Part shown: positions 1 to 8,151 of the stretch, in pieces
Position numbering within the stretch: position 1 is the first letter of the stretch
How the letters are laid out: every line of letters starts with the position of its first letter
From: Paraburkholderia sediminicola
GTDB taxonomy: Bacteria; Pseudomonadota; Gammaproteobacteria; Burkholderiales; Burkholderiaceae
DNA: 64,000 nt
NCBI RefSeq assembly: GCF_902859805.1
Contig: NZ_CADIKC010000011.1
Location: forward strand, 186,001 to 250,000
Direction: 5' to 3'
Notes under the pieces: generated by a model
Database searches by the model: none
What the model was told of the DNA's origin: nothing
The model's input: only the letters and a program-made list of their open reading frames with translations
Translations under genes and position numbers: made by a program

Positions 1-1238
1 CGAGCTATGTGCCGTTCCTCGACGACACCGGCAGCGCGCTCGATCGCGGCATCGCCCTGTACTTTCCCGCGCCGCACTCCTACACCGGCGAACACGTGCT
101 CGAGTTGCAGGGCCACGGCGGTCCGGTCGTGCTCCAACTGGTGCTGCAGCGGTGCATCGACGCCGGCCGTGCTTTCGGACTGCGCCTGGCGGAACCGGGC
201 GAATTCACGCGGCGCGCGTTTCTCAACGACAAGCTGGATCTGGCGCAAGCGGAAGCTGTCGCCGATCTGATCGAGGCCAGCACCGAGGCCGCCGCGCGCT
301 CGGCGGGCCGCTCGCTCGACGGCGCGTTTTCGCGCGACATCCACGCATTGGTCGAAGAAGTCATCACGCTGCGGATGCTGGTCGAAGCGACGCTCGATTT
401 TCCGGAAGAAGAAATCGACTTTCTCGAAGCCGCCGACGCCCGCGGCAAGCTCACACGGATTCGCGAGCGCCTCGTGCACGTGCTGAGCGAGGCACGCCAG
501 GGCGCGTTGCTGCGCGAGGGTTTGTCGGTGGTGCTGGCGGGGCAGCCGAACGTCGGCAAGTCCTCGCTGCTGAACGCGCTGGCCGGCGCGGAATTGGCCA
601 TCGTCACGCCGATCGCCGGCACAACACGCGACAAGGTCGCGCAGACCATTCAGATCGAAGGCATCCCGCTGCACGTGATCGATACGGCCGGCCTGCGCGA
701 TACCGAAGACGAGGTGGAAAAGATCGGCATTGCACGCACGTGGAGCGAGATCGAGCGCGCGGACGTCGTGCTGCATCTACTCGATGCACGTACCGGCATG
801 ACCGCCGAAGACGAAACGATTGCTGCGCGTTTTCCAAGCGGCGTGCCGGTGGTGCGCGTGCTGAACAAGACGGATCTGACGGGGCTCGCACCATCCGTGA
901 CGCCGCTCGACGCGGATCTCGAACTCAGCGAAGTGGGGCTGTCGGCGAAACGGGGCGATGGCGTTGCGTTGCTGCGTGAGGAATTGCTGCGAATCGCCGG
1001 CTGGCAGGCCGGCGCGGAGAGCGTCTACCTCGCGCGCGAGCGGCATCTGATCGCGCTGCGCGCGGCTCAGGAGCATCTGTCGACGGCTGCGGCGCACGCC
1101 GATCAGAACTCTCAAACGCTCGATCTGTTCGCCGAGGAACTGCGTCTCGCGCAGGATCAACTGAACTCGATCACTGGTGAATTTAGCTCGGACGACCTGC
1201 TCGGCGTGATTTTCAGCCGGTTTTGCATCGGCAAGTAG
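1..1238 (+). CDS. mnmE: tRNA uridine-5-carboxymethylaminomethyl modification GTPase MnmE (5' end outside window)
   Basis: MnmE works with MnmG to install the 5-carboxymethylaminomethyl group on U34 of certain tRNAs, using GTP and methylene-tetrahydrofolate in the cytoplasm. The reading frame is open from base 3, so the start lies upstream. Visible are the folate-binding N-terminal part with GEFTRRAFLNDKLDL, the helical domain, and an inserted G domain with the P-loop GQPNVGKSS, the GTTRD switch, DTAGLRDTEDEVE and the NKTD specificity motif. The protein ends in the family-typical FCIGK, with the conserved Cys used in modification. About 411 residues are present of a usual 450-460, so only a short N-terminal part is missing. 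mnmE normally sits beside yidC, rnpA and rpmH near dnaA. The 3' end is a known integration hotspot for mobile islands, and a recombinase gene follows. Confidence 0.97.
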   Translation, partial: SYVPFLDDTGSALDRGIALYFPAPHSYTGEHVLELQGHGGPVVLQLVLQRCIDAGRAFGLRLAEPGEFTRRAFLNDKLDLAQAEAVADLIEASTEAAARSAGRSLDGAFSRDIHALVEEVITLRMLVEATLDFPEEEIDFLEAADARGKLTRIRERLVHVLSEARQGALLREGLSVVLAGQPNVGKSSLLNALAGAELAIVTPIAGTTRDKVAQTIQIEGIPLHVIDTAGLRDTEDEVEKIGIARTWSEIERADVVLHLLDARTGMTAEDETIAARFPSGVPVVRVLNKTDLTGLAPSVTPLDADLELSEVGLSAKRGDGVALLREELLRIAGWQAGAESVYLARERHLIALRAAQEHLSTAAAHADQNSQTLDLFAEELRLAQDQLNSITGEFSSDDLLGVIFSRFCIGK

Positions 1239-1352
1239 GAAGGATCGAAAATTTCGCATGAAAGGCTTATCTGGCCTTGCCAAAAAGGCCTTTCGGCGCA
1301 ACCTCCATGGCGCACATCAAATGCCATCTGTTGACCAAAACTCTCACATTTC

Positions 1353-1363
1353 TTTGGTACACA
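1353..1363. repeat. 11-bp direct repeat TTTGGTACACA, left copy
   Basis: TTTGGTACACA occurs here, about 50 bp before the integrase start, and again at 2702-2712, 78 bp after its stop. Repeats of this kind beside P4-type integrase genes can be arm-type binding or attachment-related sites, but no element-sized pair of ends was found. Confidence 0.4.
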
Positions 1364-1412
1364 AAAGACAACCGGTTTAAAATCCCGCCGTCCGTGTATC
1401 AAACGATCCGCC

Positions 1413-2624
1413 ATGCCAAAACTAGCCGCGCCCCTCACCGAAACGCAAATCCGCGCGCTCGAACCGCGCGCCACCCGATATTGCGTCGCAGACGGCAACG
1501 GCCTCGTCATCGAAATCATGACGACGGGCACCAAGGTCTGGCGCTTCCGCTATTCACTGAACGGCAAGCGTCAGCCGCTCGTCACGATCGGCGACTACCG
1601 GATGATTTCGCTGCGGGTTGCGCGCGCCAAGGCACAGAAGTACGCGGAGATGGTCGCGAGCGGCGTCTCGCCGGTGGCGACCGCGCGTCGCGACCGCGGC
1701 GCGGAAAGCAAGGCAGAGGTGCTGCGCGAAGGCGCCGAACTCTATCTCGCGACGGAGATGGCCGGCAAGTCGGCAGAATATCAGCGCACCACGCGGCGCG
1801 CGCTCGAAAAGGACGTGCTGCCTGCCATTGGGGCCAAGCCGATCAAAGCCGTGACGGACGACGACATCCGCGCGATCTGCGACCAGATCAAAAGCCGCGG
1901 CTCGCCAAAGATGGCGCTGCACACGCGCAACGCCGTCAAGCGGCTCTACGAGTACCTGATCGCCCGGCAACTGGCTACGACCAATCCGGCAGAACTCATC
2001 CCAGCACGCTTCATCGCGACGCCGGACAGCCGCACCCGCGTGCTCGATCCTGACGAAATAGGCGCCACGCTCCGGGCGATCTACGCATCGAACATTCGAC
2101 GCCCGCTGAAGTTGGCTTTGCACCTGCTGGTGCTAACGATGGTGCGGAAGTCGGACCTCGTCGAAGCAGCCTGGTCCGAATTCAACCTCGACGCAGCACG
2201 ATGGACGATCCCAGCTGAGCGCATGAACAAGGACCGCAAGCACGTGGTGCATCTCTCGCATCAGGCGGTCGCTTTGCTTCGCGAGCTTCAGGACACGAAA
2301 ACCAGCCGGAATTTCGTATTCCCGAGCGTCAGGGGCGACGACAGGCCGATCGCGAAGAGCACGCTCAATCAAGCGGTCAAATCGCTCGGGCTCGACGTCG
2401 AGCATTTCGTCCTACATGACTTTCGACGCACCGCCGCGACCCACTTGCGCGAGATGGGGCAGTCTGTGAACGTGATCGAGAATGCGCTGGCGCATACCGT
2501 CAAAGATGCCCCGGATGGAGGCAATCACGCTGAACACACCGCAGAACGGCGTCAGACCTTGCAACTATGGGCAGATTTTGTCGACGCCCAGATCGGGAGC
2601 AACCGACAAGGCGTGAAAGGCTAA
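1413..2624 (+). CDS. P4-type tyrosine recombinase/integrase, probably inactive (catalytic Tyr absent)
   Basis: This 403-residue protein has the P4-integrase architecture: an N-terminal DUF4102 arm-binding domain (about residues 5-95, with LTETQIRAL and the IGDYRMISLRVARAKA stretch), a SAM-like core-binding domain (about 100-190) and a C-terminal catalytic domain. Catalytic Arg245 (TMVRKSDL), the His335-x-x-Arg338 box (HDFRRTAATHL) and His361 (ALAHTVK) are present. In this family His361 is followed by a motif of the form GVYNHAEY; here it reads DGGNHAEH, so Gly370 sits where the nucleophilic Tyr belongs and the second Tyr is His375. Length and frame are otherwise intact. The gene lies 174 bp after mnmE, whose 3' end is a preferred target of such enzymes, yet no other mobile-element genes follow. 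It looks like the remnant of an eroded island. Confidence 0.85.
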   Translation: MPKLAAPLTETQIRALEPRATRYCVADGNGLVIEIMTTGTKVWRFRYSLNGKRQPLVTIGDYRMISLRVARAKAQKYAEMVASGVSPVATARRDRGAESKAEVLREGAELYLATEMAGKSAEYQRTTRRALEKDVLPAIGAKPIKAVTDDDIRAICDQIKSRGSPKMALHTRNAVKRLYEYLIARQLATTNPAELIPARFIATPDSRTRVLDPDEIGATLRAIYASNIRRPLKLALHLLVLTMVRKSDLVEAAWSEFNLDAARWTIPAERMNKDRKHVVHLSHQAVALLRELQDTKTSRNFVFPSVRGDDRPIAKSTLNQAVKSLGLDVEHFVLHDFRRTAATHLREMGQSVNVIENALAHTVKDAPDGGNHAEHTAERRQTLQLWADFVDAQIGSNRQGVKG

Positions 2625-2701
2625 ATGCAGCGGGCGCTGTAAACGCCGCTAGCGTCAGGCCACCCGCCGCATCTCTCCTCGCCCTTGGCCACCAGTACAC
2701 T

Positions 2702-2712
2702 TTTGGTACACA
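2702..2712. repeat. 11-bp direct repeat TTTGGTACACA, right copy
   Basis: Second copy of the 11-mer found at 1353-1363. It lies just after the recombinase gene, beside a related ACCAGTACAC at 2691-2700. The pair brackets the integrase gene only. Confidence 0.4.
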
Positions 2713-2915
2713 GAGAAAGATGAGCAAGACGTAAGTACCAATCCATAAAAAGAAAACTACCTCTCTCACTAGGTTCTCAATATCCCCACACCGCGCCTCA
2801 CAAGCCCAATCACGTCAATCCCGGCGCGCCGGCAGCCAACCGTTTAAAGCGACCTTTTTTCTCGCCGTTCATCGTCTAAACTAAAACATCGATGCACATC
2901 GGGACGGAGGCTCCC

Positions 2916-3077
2916 ATGTCTGAACCGTTAATGGCTTATTTGCTGGGACCCCTGGTGATGCTGGTGGTCGGCGTGGCGATCTGGGCCGCGTCCCACTATC
3001 GCGAGAAGACGAAGCCGGAGCGCCTCGAACGCTGGCTCGATACGCATTATGCGGAGTGGCTGCATCACAAGCACTGA
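2916..3077 (+). CDS. Small single-pass membrane protein of unknown function
   Basis: A 53-residue protein starting MSEPLMAYLLGP. One hydrophobic segment (about residues 5-26, rich in Leu, Val, Ala and Gly) is followed by a charged tail with several His and Trp residues (ASHYREKTKPERLERW, ending HHKH). The ATG at 2916 is chosen because GGAGG at 2907-2911 lies just upstream; the in-frame ATG at 2892 has no comparable site. A strong intrinsic terminator follows the stop within 20 bp, which supports a real monocistronic gene. I do not recognise a family. A small inner-membrane protein with a cytoplasmic C-terminus is the simplest reading. Confidence 0.6.
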   Translation: MSEPLMAYLLGPLVMLVVGVAIWAASHYREKTKPERLERWLDTHYAEWLHHKH

Positions 3078-3095
3078 GCAGAGATACCCAACAAG

Positions 3096-3127
3096 AAAAG
3101 GCCGTCGCACACTGCGACGGCCTTTTT
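3096..3127 (+). terminator. Intrinsic terminator after the small membrane protein gene
   Basis: AAAAGGCCGTCGCA and its complement TGCGACGGCCTTTT enclose a 3-nt loop and run into a T tract: a near-perfect 14-bp stem. The A/T tails on both sides suggest it may act in both directions, also ending the minus-strand gene that follows. Confidence 0.85.
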
Positions 3128-3173
3128 CTCTGTAACGCGCGAGCATCAAAGCTGCGCGCGTCCGCTCACGTCC

Positions 3174-3515
3174 TTACCAGCCCTGCTGAGGCTGCTGCGG
3201 ATACCCATACTGTGCGGGCGGCGGCGCACCGCACGCGACATACGCGCGCTGGTACTGGTCATAGCAGTATCCCGGCGGCGGCCCCGCGTACACCGGCGCA
3301 GGCTGATACACCGGTTGCGCATAAACCGGCTGCGCATAGACCGGCTGCTGGTAAGCGACCACAGGCGCCGGATTCAATACGGACGTCACCACCGCGCCGA
3401 GCACGGCGCCGCCGATCAGCGCGCCGACCACATCGCCGCCATTGCCATGCGCCGACGCTTGACCCGCCACGCTCAGGCTCCCCACCATCACCAACGCCAC
3501 CGCAATCTTTTTCAT
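3174..3515 (-). CDS. Secreted or envelope Gly/Tyr/Pro-rich protein of unknown function
   Basis: A 113-residue protein starting MKKIAVALVMVG. A Sec signal peptide ends at about ASA-HG (residue 22). The mature part has a Gly-rich hydrophobic stretch (GALIGGAVLGAVV, as in glycine-zipper proteins), then a Tyr/Gln/Pro/Val-rich region with repeats of the form QPVYAQPVY, and a Cys pair in the C-terminal third. The ATG at 3515 is used because it begins the signal peptide; the frame is open further upstream but without a plausible start. No lipobox is visible. Glycine-zipper envelope proteins with YQ/P repeats are common in Burkholderia, and their function is not known. Confidence 0.75.
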   Translation of the reverse strand: MKKIAVALVMVGSLSVAGQASAHGNGGDVVGALIGGAVLGAVVTSVLNPAPVVAYQQPVYAQPVYAQPVYQPAPVYAGPPPGYCYDQYQRAYVACGAPPPAQYGYPQQPQQGW

Positions 3516-3784
3516 GTTTCGCTCCCGCCGTTCAGGCATGGAACAGATTGTGTAGGGCGCGCGCGGAAATAGATGCTGCAGTTGGTAACCGGGCATTACG
3601 GCTGTAACGCGTTGCTGGGCAACCGCCTCGTTGACCGCCATCCATTCCCACGATCAATGTAAAATTCGCCGCATGACCCGTCGGACAAATCCGACGTCTG
3701 CAAAGCTTTCCGATCCTTCGACCCCGAGACCTACAAGTCGACATCGGGCGTCGAGCCCAAGCAAAAAAGTTAAGGGGCGTGCGC

Positions 3785-5410
3785 GTGAAACAATGGACCA
3801 TCCGGCAACGGATTCTGTGCAGCTTCGGGATCGTGCTGATCGTGATGCTGGCAATGGCAATCGTCACTTTCGAGCAACTCGGCGGCATCGACCGCGACGC
3901 GAAGAGTCAGCAGGAAGACTCGATGCCCGGCCTCTACTACGCGACCGCGATGCGCGCGGCCTGGTTCGAGAACTACACCGTCACGCAGCGTCTCATTTAC
4001 GTGGACGCGGACCCCGACTCCATCAAGCGCGACGACGCCCGCTTGCAGGAAACCGAGCAGATACTTCAAAAGCTCCTCGGCGACTACGGCGCGACCATCT
4101 TCCGCGACAACGATCGCGAGTTCTTCAATGACTTCCGTCAGCAACACGCACAGTACCTGCCGATCCAGACGTCCTTGTTGAATGCGTTGCCGGGTTCGAA
4201 AGAGAACGCCGCACAGATTTTCAACACGCAACTCACGTCTGTCTGGGAAACCGGCCGCGTCTCGGTGCGCAAGCTGGTCGACAACAACAAGGCCGACGCC
4301 GACAAGGCCGCCGAAAACATCCGCAACTCGGTTGAGACGACGCGCATCGTGCTGCTCGTGATGCTGCTGATTGCCGCCATTGCCGCCGTGCTGGCCGGCT
4401 ACTGGCTGCTGCGCGCGGTCACCACGCCGATGGCGAAGGTGCTGCAAGTGGTCGACGTCATGCGCACGGGCGACCTCACGCAACGTCTGCAGCTGAACCG
4501 CGCGGATGAAATCGGCGCGCTCGAAGCAGGCTTCAATCGCATGACCGACGAGCTCACGGCACTGGTCGGCCAGGCGCAAAAGTCGGCGGTTCAGGTCACC
4601 ACGTCAGTCACGGAGATCGCCGCGACCTCGCGTGAGCAACAAGCCACCGCGAACGAAACCGCGGCGACCACCACAGAGATCGGCGCGACGTCGCGCGAAA
4701 TCTTCGCAACCTCGCGCGATCTGCTGCGCACGATGAACGAAGTCTCCGAAGTAGCCGGCCAGTCTGCGGCGCTCGCGGGCACCGGTCACGCCGGCCTCGC
4801 GCGCATGGAAGACACCATGCGCCTCGTGATGGAAGCGGCCGGCTCGGTCAACGCGAAGCTCGCGATCCTCAACGAGAAGGCCAGCAACATCAACCAGGTC
4901 GTGGCCACCATCACCAAGGTCGCGGATCAGACCAACCTGCTCTCGCTGAACGCGGCGATCGAAGCTGAAAAAGCCGGCGAATACGGCCGCGGCTTCGCCG
5001 TCGTGGCGACTGAGATTCGCCGCCTCGCGGATCAAACCGCCGTGGCGACCTACGATATCGAACAGATGGTCAAGGAGATCCAGTCGGCGGTGGCTGCGGG
5101 CGTGATGGGCATGGACAAGTTCTCCGAAGAGGTCCGGCGCGGCATGCTCGACGTGCAGAACGTGGGCGGCCATCTCACGCAGATCATCCAGCAGGTGCAA
5201 CAACTCGCGCCGCGCTTCTCGATGGTCAACGAAGGGATGCAGACGCAAGCCACCGGCGCGGAGCAGATTACCCAGGCACTGACGCAGCTTTCGGAGGCCG
5301 CGCAGCAGACGGCGGAATCGCTGCGCCAGTCGACCCAGGCGATCGACGATCTGACGCACGTCGCCAATAGTCTGCGCACCGGCGTATCGCGCTTCAAGGT
5401 GGTGGCCTGA
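3785..5410 (+). CDS. wspA: Methyl-accepting chemotaxis protein WspA, surface-sensing receptor
   Basis: WspA is the membrane receptor of the Wsp chemosensory pathway, which controls the diguanylate cyclase WspR. This 541-residue protein has an N-terminal transmembrane helix (about residues 10-30), a helical periplasmic domain, a second transmembrane segment (about 185-208), a HAMP domain (with TPMAKVLQVVDVMRTGDLTQRL) and a cytoplasmic hairpin. The hairpin tip contains the highly conserved VADQTNLLSLNAAIEAEKAGEYGRGFAVVA, split here only by the reading of its two halves. GTG at 3785 is preferred over GTG at 3779 because AGGGG at 3773-3777 is correctly spaced for it. It heads a seven-gene operon in the canonical Wsp order, which fixes the identification. 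No classical C-terminal CheR-docking pentapeptide is seen. Confidence 0.93.
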   Translation: MKQWTIRQRILCSFGIVLIVMLAMAIVTFEQLGGIDRDAKSQQEDSMPGLYYATAMRAAWFENYTVTQRLIYVDADPDSIKRDDARLQETEQILQKLLGDYGATIFRDNDREFFNDFRQQHAQYLPIQTSLLNALPGSKENAAQIFNTQLTSVWETGRVSVRKLVDNNKADADKAAENIRNSVETTRIVLLVMLLIAAIAAVLAGYWLLRAVTTPMAKVLQVVDVMRTGDLTQRLQLNRADEIGALEAGFNRMTDELTALVGQAQKSAVQVTTSVTEIAATSREQQATANETAATTTEIGATSREIFATSRDLLRTMNEVSEVAGQSAALAGTGHAGLARMEDTMRLVMEAAGSVNAKLAILNEKASNINQVVATITKVADQTNLLSLNAAIEAEKAGEYGRGFAVVATEIRRLADQTAVATYDIEQMVKEIQSAVAAGVMGMDKFSEEVRRGMLDVQNVGGHLTQIIQQVQQLAPRFSMVNEGMQTQATGAEQITQALTQLSEAAQQTAESLRQSTQAIDDLTHVANSLRTGVSRFKVVA

Positions 5411-5487
5411 CGCGCCGCGGCGGGCTCACCGAAGCACGCCGACGCCGATCCGCCCATACGCCTCTCTAACAGCCCAAGCCCACGCCG

Positions 5488-5952
5488 ATGCTCTTCATCC
5501 TCTTCACGCTCGATAACGAACGCTACGTGATCGACGCGACGCAGGTGGAGCGTCTGATGCCGCTCACGCCCCAGTCGCCACCCAAGACGATCCCCGGCGC
5601 GCCGTCGTGGGTCGCGGGCGTGCTCGATCACGAGGGCGCGCCGCTGCCGGTGATCGATCTGCCGGCGCTCGCGCTCGGCCGCCCCGCCGCGCAGTTGATG
5701 TCGACACGCGTCGTGCTGGTGCGCTATCCGCATGCGGGCACGGTGCGCCTGCTCGCGCTGCTGCTCGAAGGCGCAACGCGCACCATCCGTCTGGAAGCCG
5801 ACGCGTTTCATGACGCCGGCATCGACATGCCGAATGCGCGCTATCTGGGCCCAGTCGCAAGCGAAGCGGGCGGTCTGGTGCAATGGATTCGCGTCGAGCA
5901 TCTGTTGCCCGATGAGGTCAAAGCCCTGCTGTTTCCCGAGGCGCACGCATGA
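5488..5952 (+). CDS. wspB: CheW-like coupling protein WspB
   Basis: A single CheW domain of 154 residues. It links the WspA receptor to the WspE kinase. The fold is recognisable from FTLDNERYVIDATQVERLMP at the start, WVAGVLDHEGAPLPVIDLPAL in the middle (the common VxGVxxxxGxxxPVxDL pattern) and the hydrophobic second half. It follows wspA by 77 bp. Its stop overlaps the wspC start as ATGA (5949-5952), so translation of the two is probably coupled. In Pseudomonas, WspB and WspD are both CheW adaptors with different partners; the gene order identifies this one as WspB. Confidence 0.9.
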   Translation: MLFILFTLDNERYVIDATQVERLMPLTPQSPPKTIPGAPSWVAGVLDHEGAPLPVIDLPALALGRPAAQLMSTRVVLVRYPHAGTVRLLALLLEGATRTIRLEADAFHDAGIDMPNARYLGPVASEAGGLVQWIRVEHLLPDEVKALLFPEAHA

Positions 5953-7475
5953 ACGCGCATCACGACAATGCGCCGCTCTATCGACGCTTCGCCGATCTGC
6001 TGCATCGGACCATCGGGCTCGATGCAGCGTCGCTCGGTCATCAGTCGATTGAGCGGGCGGTCGATCAGCGCGCCGCGGCCTGGTGCGCGGATGGTCACGC
6101 CGAAGCCACGCTCGCCGACTACTGGGAAGCCACCTACGCGTCGCCCTCGATGGTGCAGGCGCTCGTCGAAACGGTGGTGGTGCCGGAGACCTGGTTCTAT
6201 CGCGATGCCGACGCGTTCAGAGCGCTCGCGCGTCTTGCGCACGAACGCCTCGATGAGCGCGGCACCGCGCTGCCGCTGCGGATTCTGAGCCTGCCCTGCT
6301 CGAGCGGCGAAGAGCCGTACACGATCGCGATGACGCTGCTCGACGCCGGCATCGACGCCGCGCACATGCGCATCGACGCAATGGATATCAGCGAGCGCTC
6401 GCTGGCTCTCGCCCAGCGCGCCGTGTACAGCCGCAACTCGTTTCGCGGCAATGCGTTCCCATTTCGCGACGCTCACTTCACCCGCACCGAAGACGGCTGG
6501 CGTCTCGCGCCACGCATCGTCGACGCGGTCCGGTTCTCGCGCGCGAATCTGATGCAACTCGATGCCACGGCGCTCGGCGTCTACGACTTCGTGTTCTGCC
6601 GCAACGTGCTGATTTACTTCGATCGCGACGCCCAGCAGACGGCCTTGCAAGCGCTCAACGGCGTGCTGGCCGAAAACGGCACGCTATTCGTCGGCCCCGC
6701 GGAAACCGGGCTGTTGATGCGTTATGGCATGCAGTCGGCGAAGATTCCGCTGGCGTTCGCGTTCCATCGCGCCACGGCTGCCGAAGCGCAGATGAACAGC
6801 TGGCACACCGCCCCGCTTGCCACGGCCGCGGCACTCGCGATGACGCATTCGCCAGTGCCCGCGCTCGCGCCGTTGCAGGTGTTTTCGGCCGAGCCTTTTG
6901 CGTGGCCCGATCCCGTTGCGCGCACGTCGTTCAGCGGCGGTTTGGCGCAGACGCAGTTAAACGCGAGGTCGCCGCACATGCCGTTGGATGCAATCTCGCA
7001 ACGCACGTCATTGAACGGTATTTCCCAGAACATGCCGTCGAATGACGTTTCACAGCGCACGCCTTTGAGCGGTATTTCGCAATACACGCCGAAGCCATCC
7101 AAAGCCGCGTCGCAGTCGCACGAGTTCATGTCACTGCCCATCACCTCGCCGACCAACGCCTCACGCGACACGCTGCAAGCGGCGCACGCGCTAGCCGACG
7201 CGGGACGTCTGACGGAAGCCGCGAACGCGATCAACGTCTATCTGGAACAGCACGCCCCGCACGCCGACGCGTTCTATCTGCTCGGCGTGCTGGCCGACGC
7301 CAATGGCGATACGAACCTCGCCCGCGGCCAGTATCGCAAGGCGCTCTACCTCGACCCGCAGCACGCCGAGGCGCTCGCGCATCTGGCGACGCTGCTCGAA
7401 CTCGAAGGTGACCGTAACGGTGCGCGTCTGTTGATGGACCGCGCATCGCGCGCACAGGGAGCGCAACGTGGTTGA
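5949..7475 (+). CDS. wspC: CheR-type protein methyltransferase WspC with C-terminal TPRs
   Basis: WspC methylates glutamates of WspA using S-adenosylmethionine and sets the adaptation state opposite to WspF. The 508-residue protein has a CheR catalytic domain in about residues 1-275 (PSMVQALVETVVVPETWFYRD; the SAM-binding LSLPCSSGEEPYT at about 114-126; FCRNVLIYFD at about 216-225), a linker, and TPR-like helices in about 400-505 (DAFYLLGVLADANGDTNLAR; KALYLDPQHAEALAHLA). The linker (about residues 323-384) contains a degenerate 9-residue repeat of the form hSQ-x-TPL-x-G, listed separately. It overlaps wspB by four bases and wspD by eight. The catalytic domain plus TPR arrangement is that of Pseudomonas WspC. 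Confidence 0.92.
   Translation: MNAHHDNAPLYRRFADLLHRTIGLDAASLGHQSIERAVDQRAAAWCADGHAEATLADYWEATYASPSMVQALVETVVVPETWFYRDADAFRALARLAHERLDERGTALPLRILSLPCSSGEEPYTIAMTLLDAGIDAAHMRIDAMDISERSLALAQRAVYSRNSFRGNAFPFRDAHFTRTEDGWRLAPRIVDAVRFSRANLMQLDATALGVYDFVFCRNVLIYFDRDAQQTALQALNGVLAENGTLFVGPAETGLLMRYGMQSAKIPLAFAFHRATAAEAQMNSWHTAPLATAAALAMTHSPVPALAPLQVFSAEPFAWPDPVARTSFSGGLAQTQLNARSPHMPLDAISQRTSLNGISQNMPSNDVSQRTPLSGISQYTPKPSKAASQSHEFMSLPITSPTNASRDTLQAAHALADAGRLTEAANAINVYLEQHAPHADAFYLLGVLADANGDTNLARGQYRKALYLDPQHAEALAHLATLLELEGDRNGARLLMDRASRAQGAQRG
6915..7101 (+). repeat. wspC: Degenerate 27-bp tandem repeat in the WspC linker
   Basis: Six to seven units of nine codons run head to tail between the CheR and TPR domains: VARTSFSGG, LAQTQLNAR, SPHMPLDA (one short), ISQRTSLNG, ISQNMPSND, VSQRTPLSG, ISQYTPKPS. 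The shared pattern is [IV]SQ-x-[TM]-x-[LS]-x-[GD]. The unit keeps frame, so copy number could change without disrupting the gene. Confidence 0.75.
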
Positions 7476-8151
7476 AGAACGCACGGTGACCTTCGACGAT
7501 TGCTGGAACCGCATCGGCGTGCGCGGCGATTCGTCGTGCGAGCGGCTGGAAGAATACGTGCGCTGTCTGAATTGCCCCGTGTTTGAAGCCGCTGCGGCCA
7601 AATTGCTTGAGCGTCCGATTCCACTCGTGGATCTCTCGCAGCACGAGTCCCGCACACCGGCGCATCCGCAAAGACATGATCAGCAAGACGCGAGTGAGTC
7701 GTTCCTTATCTTCCGTATCGGTGGCGAATGGCTCGCGCTGCCCACGCCGATCTTCAAGCGCATCGTGCAGACGCGGCCGATTCATACGTTGCCGCATCGG
7801 CAGCATCGCGCGGTGCTGGGCGTGGTGAATGTGCAGGGCGACTTGCTGGTGTGCCTGTCGCTCGCGCATCTGCTGGGTTTCGAAGCCGACACCACCGCAG
7901 ACGATGACAAAGCGCGTCACGATCTGCCGCGTTTGCTGGTGGTATCGCGCACCGAAGAGCACGCGGTGTTTCCCGTCGATCAGGTCGACGGCGTGCATCG
8001 GATCGCGGTCTCCACCTTTTGCCCGCCGCCTGCGACGCTCTCGCAAGCCGCCGCTGCGCATACGCGCGCCGTGGCGCCGTGGCGCGGCATGACGGTCGGC
8101 CTGCTCGACGCAGATGCACTATTCGATACCTTGAACCGGAGTCTCGGATGA
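7468..8151 (+). CDS. wspD: CheW-like coupling protein WspD
   Basis: The second CheW adaptor of the Wsp complex, 227 residues. An N-terminal extension of about 70 residues contains Cys residues (DDCWNRIGVRGDSSCERLEEYVRCLNCPVF, interrupted here for length) that fit the conserved WspD head. The CheW domain follows, with FRIGGEWLALPTPIFKRIV, LGVVNVQGDLLVCLSLAHLLGF and VVSRTEEHAVFPVDQVDGV. The start is GTG at 7468, eight bases inside wspC and preceded by AGGGAG. Its stop overlaps the wspE start as ATGA (8148-8151), indicating translational coupling. With WspB it joins the receptor to the kinase array. Confidence 0.9.
   Translation: MVEERTVTFDDCWNRIGVRGDSSCERLEEYVRCLNCPVFEAAAAKLLERPIPLVDLSQHESRTPAHPQRHDQQDASESFLIFRIGGEWLALPTPIFKRIVQTRPIHTLPHRQHRAVLGVVNVQGDLLVCLSLAHLLGFEADTTADDDKARHDLPRLLVVSRTEEHAVFPVDQVDGVHRIAVSTFCPPPATLSQAAAAHTRAVAPWRGMTVGLLDADALFDTLNRSLG

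Noticed and set aside
3056..3607. Plus-strand frame over the small secreted protein gene
   Set aside because: Arg/Pro-rich shadow of the minus-strand signal-peptide protein; runs through a terminator.
6915..7101. CRISPR-like array from the 27-bp repeats
   Set aside because: Degenerate, in frame and inside WspC, with no spacers; the same holds for the gspD repeats.
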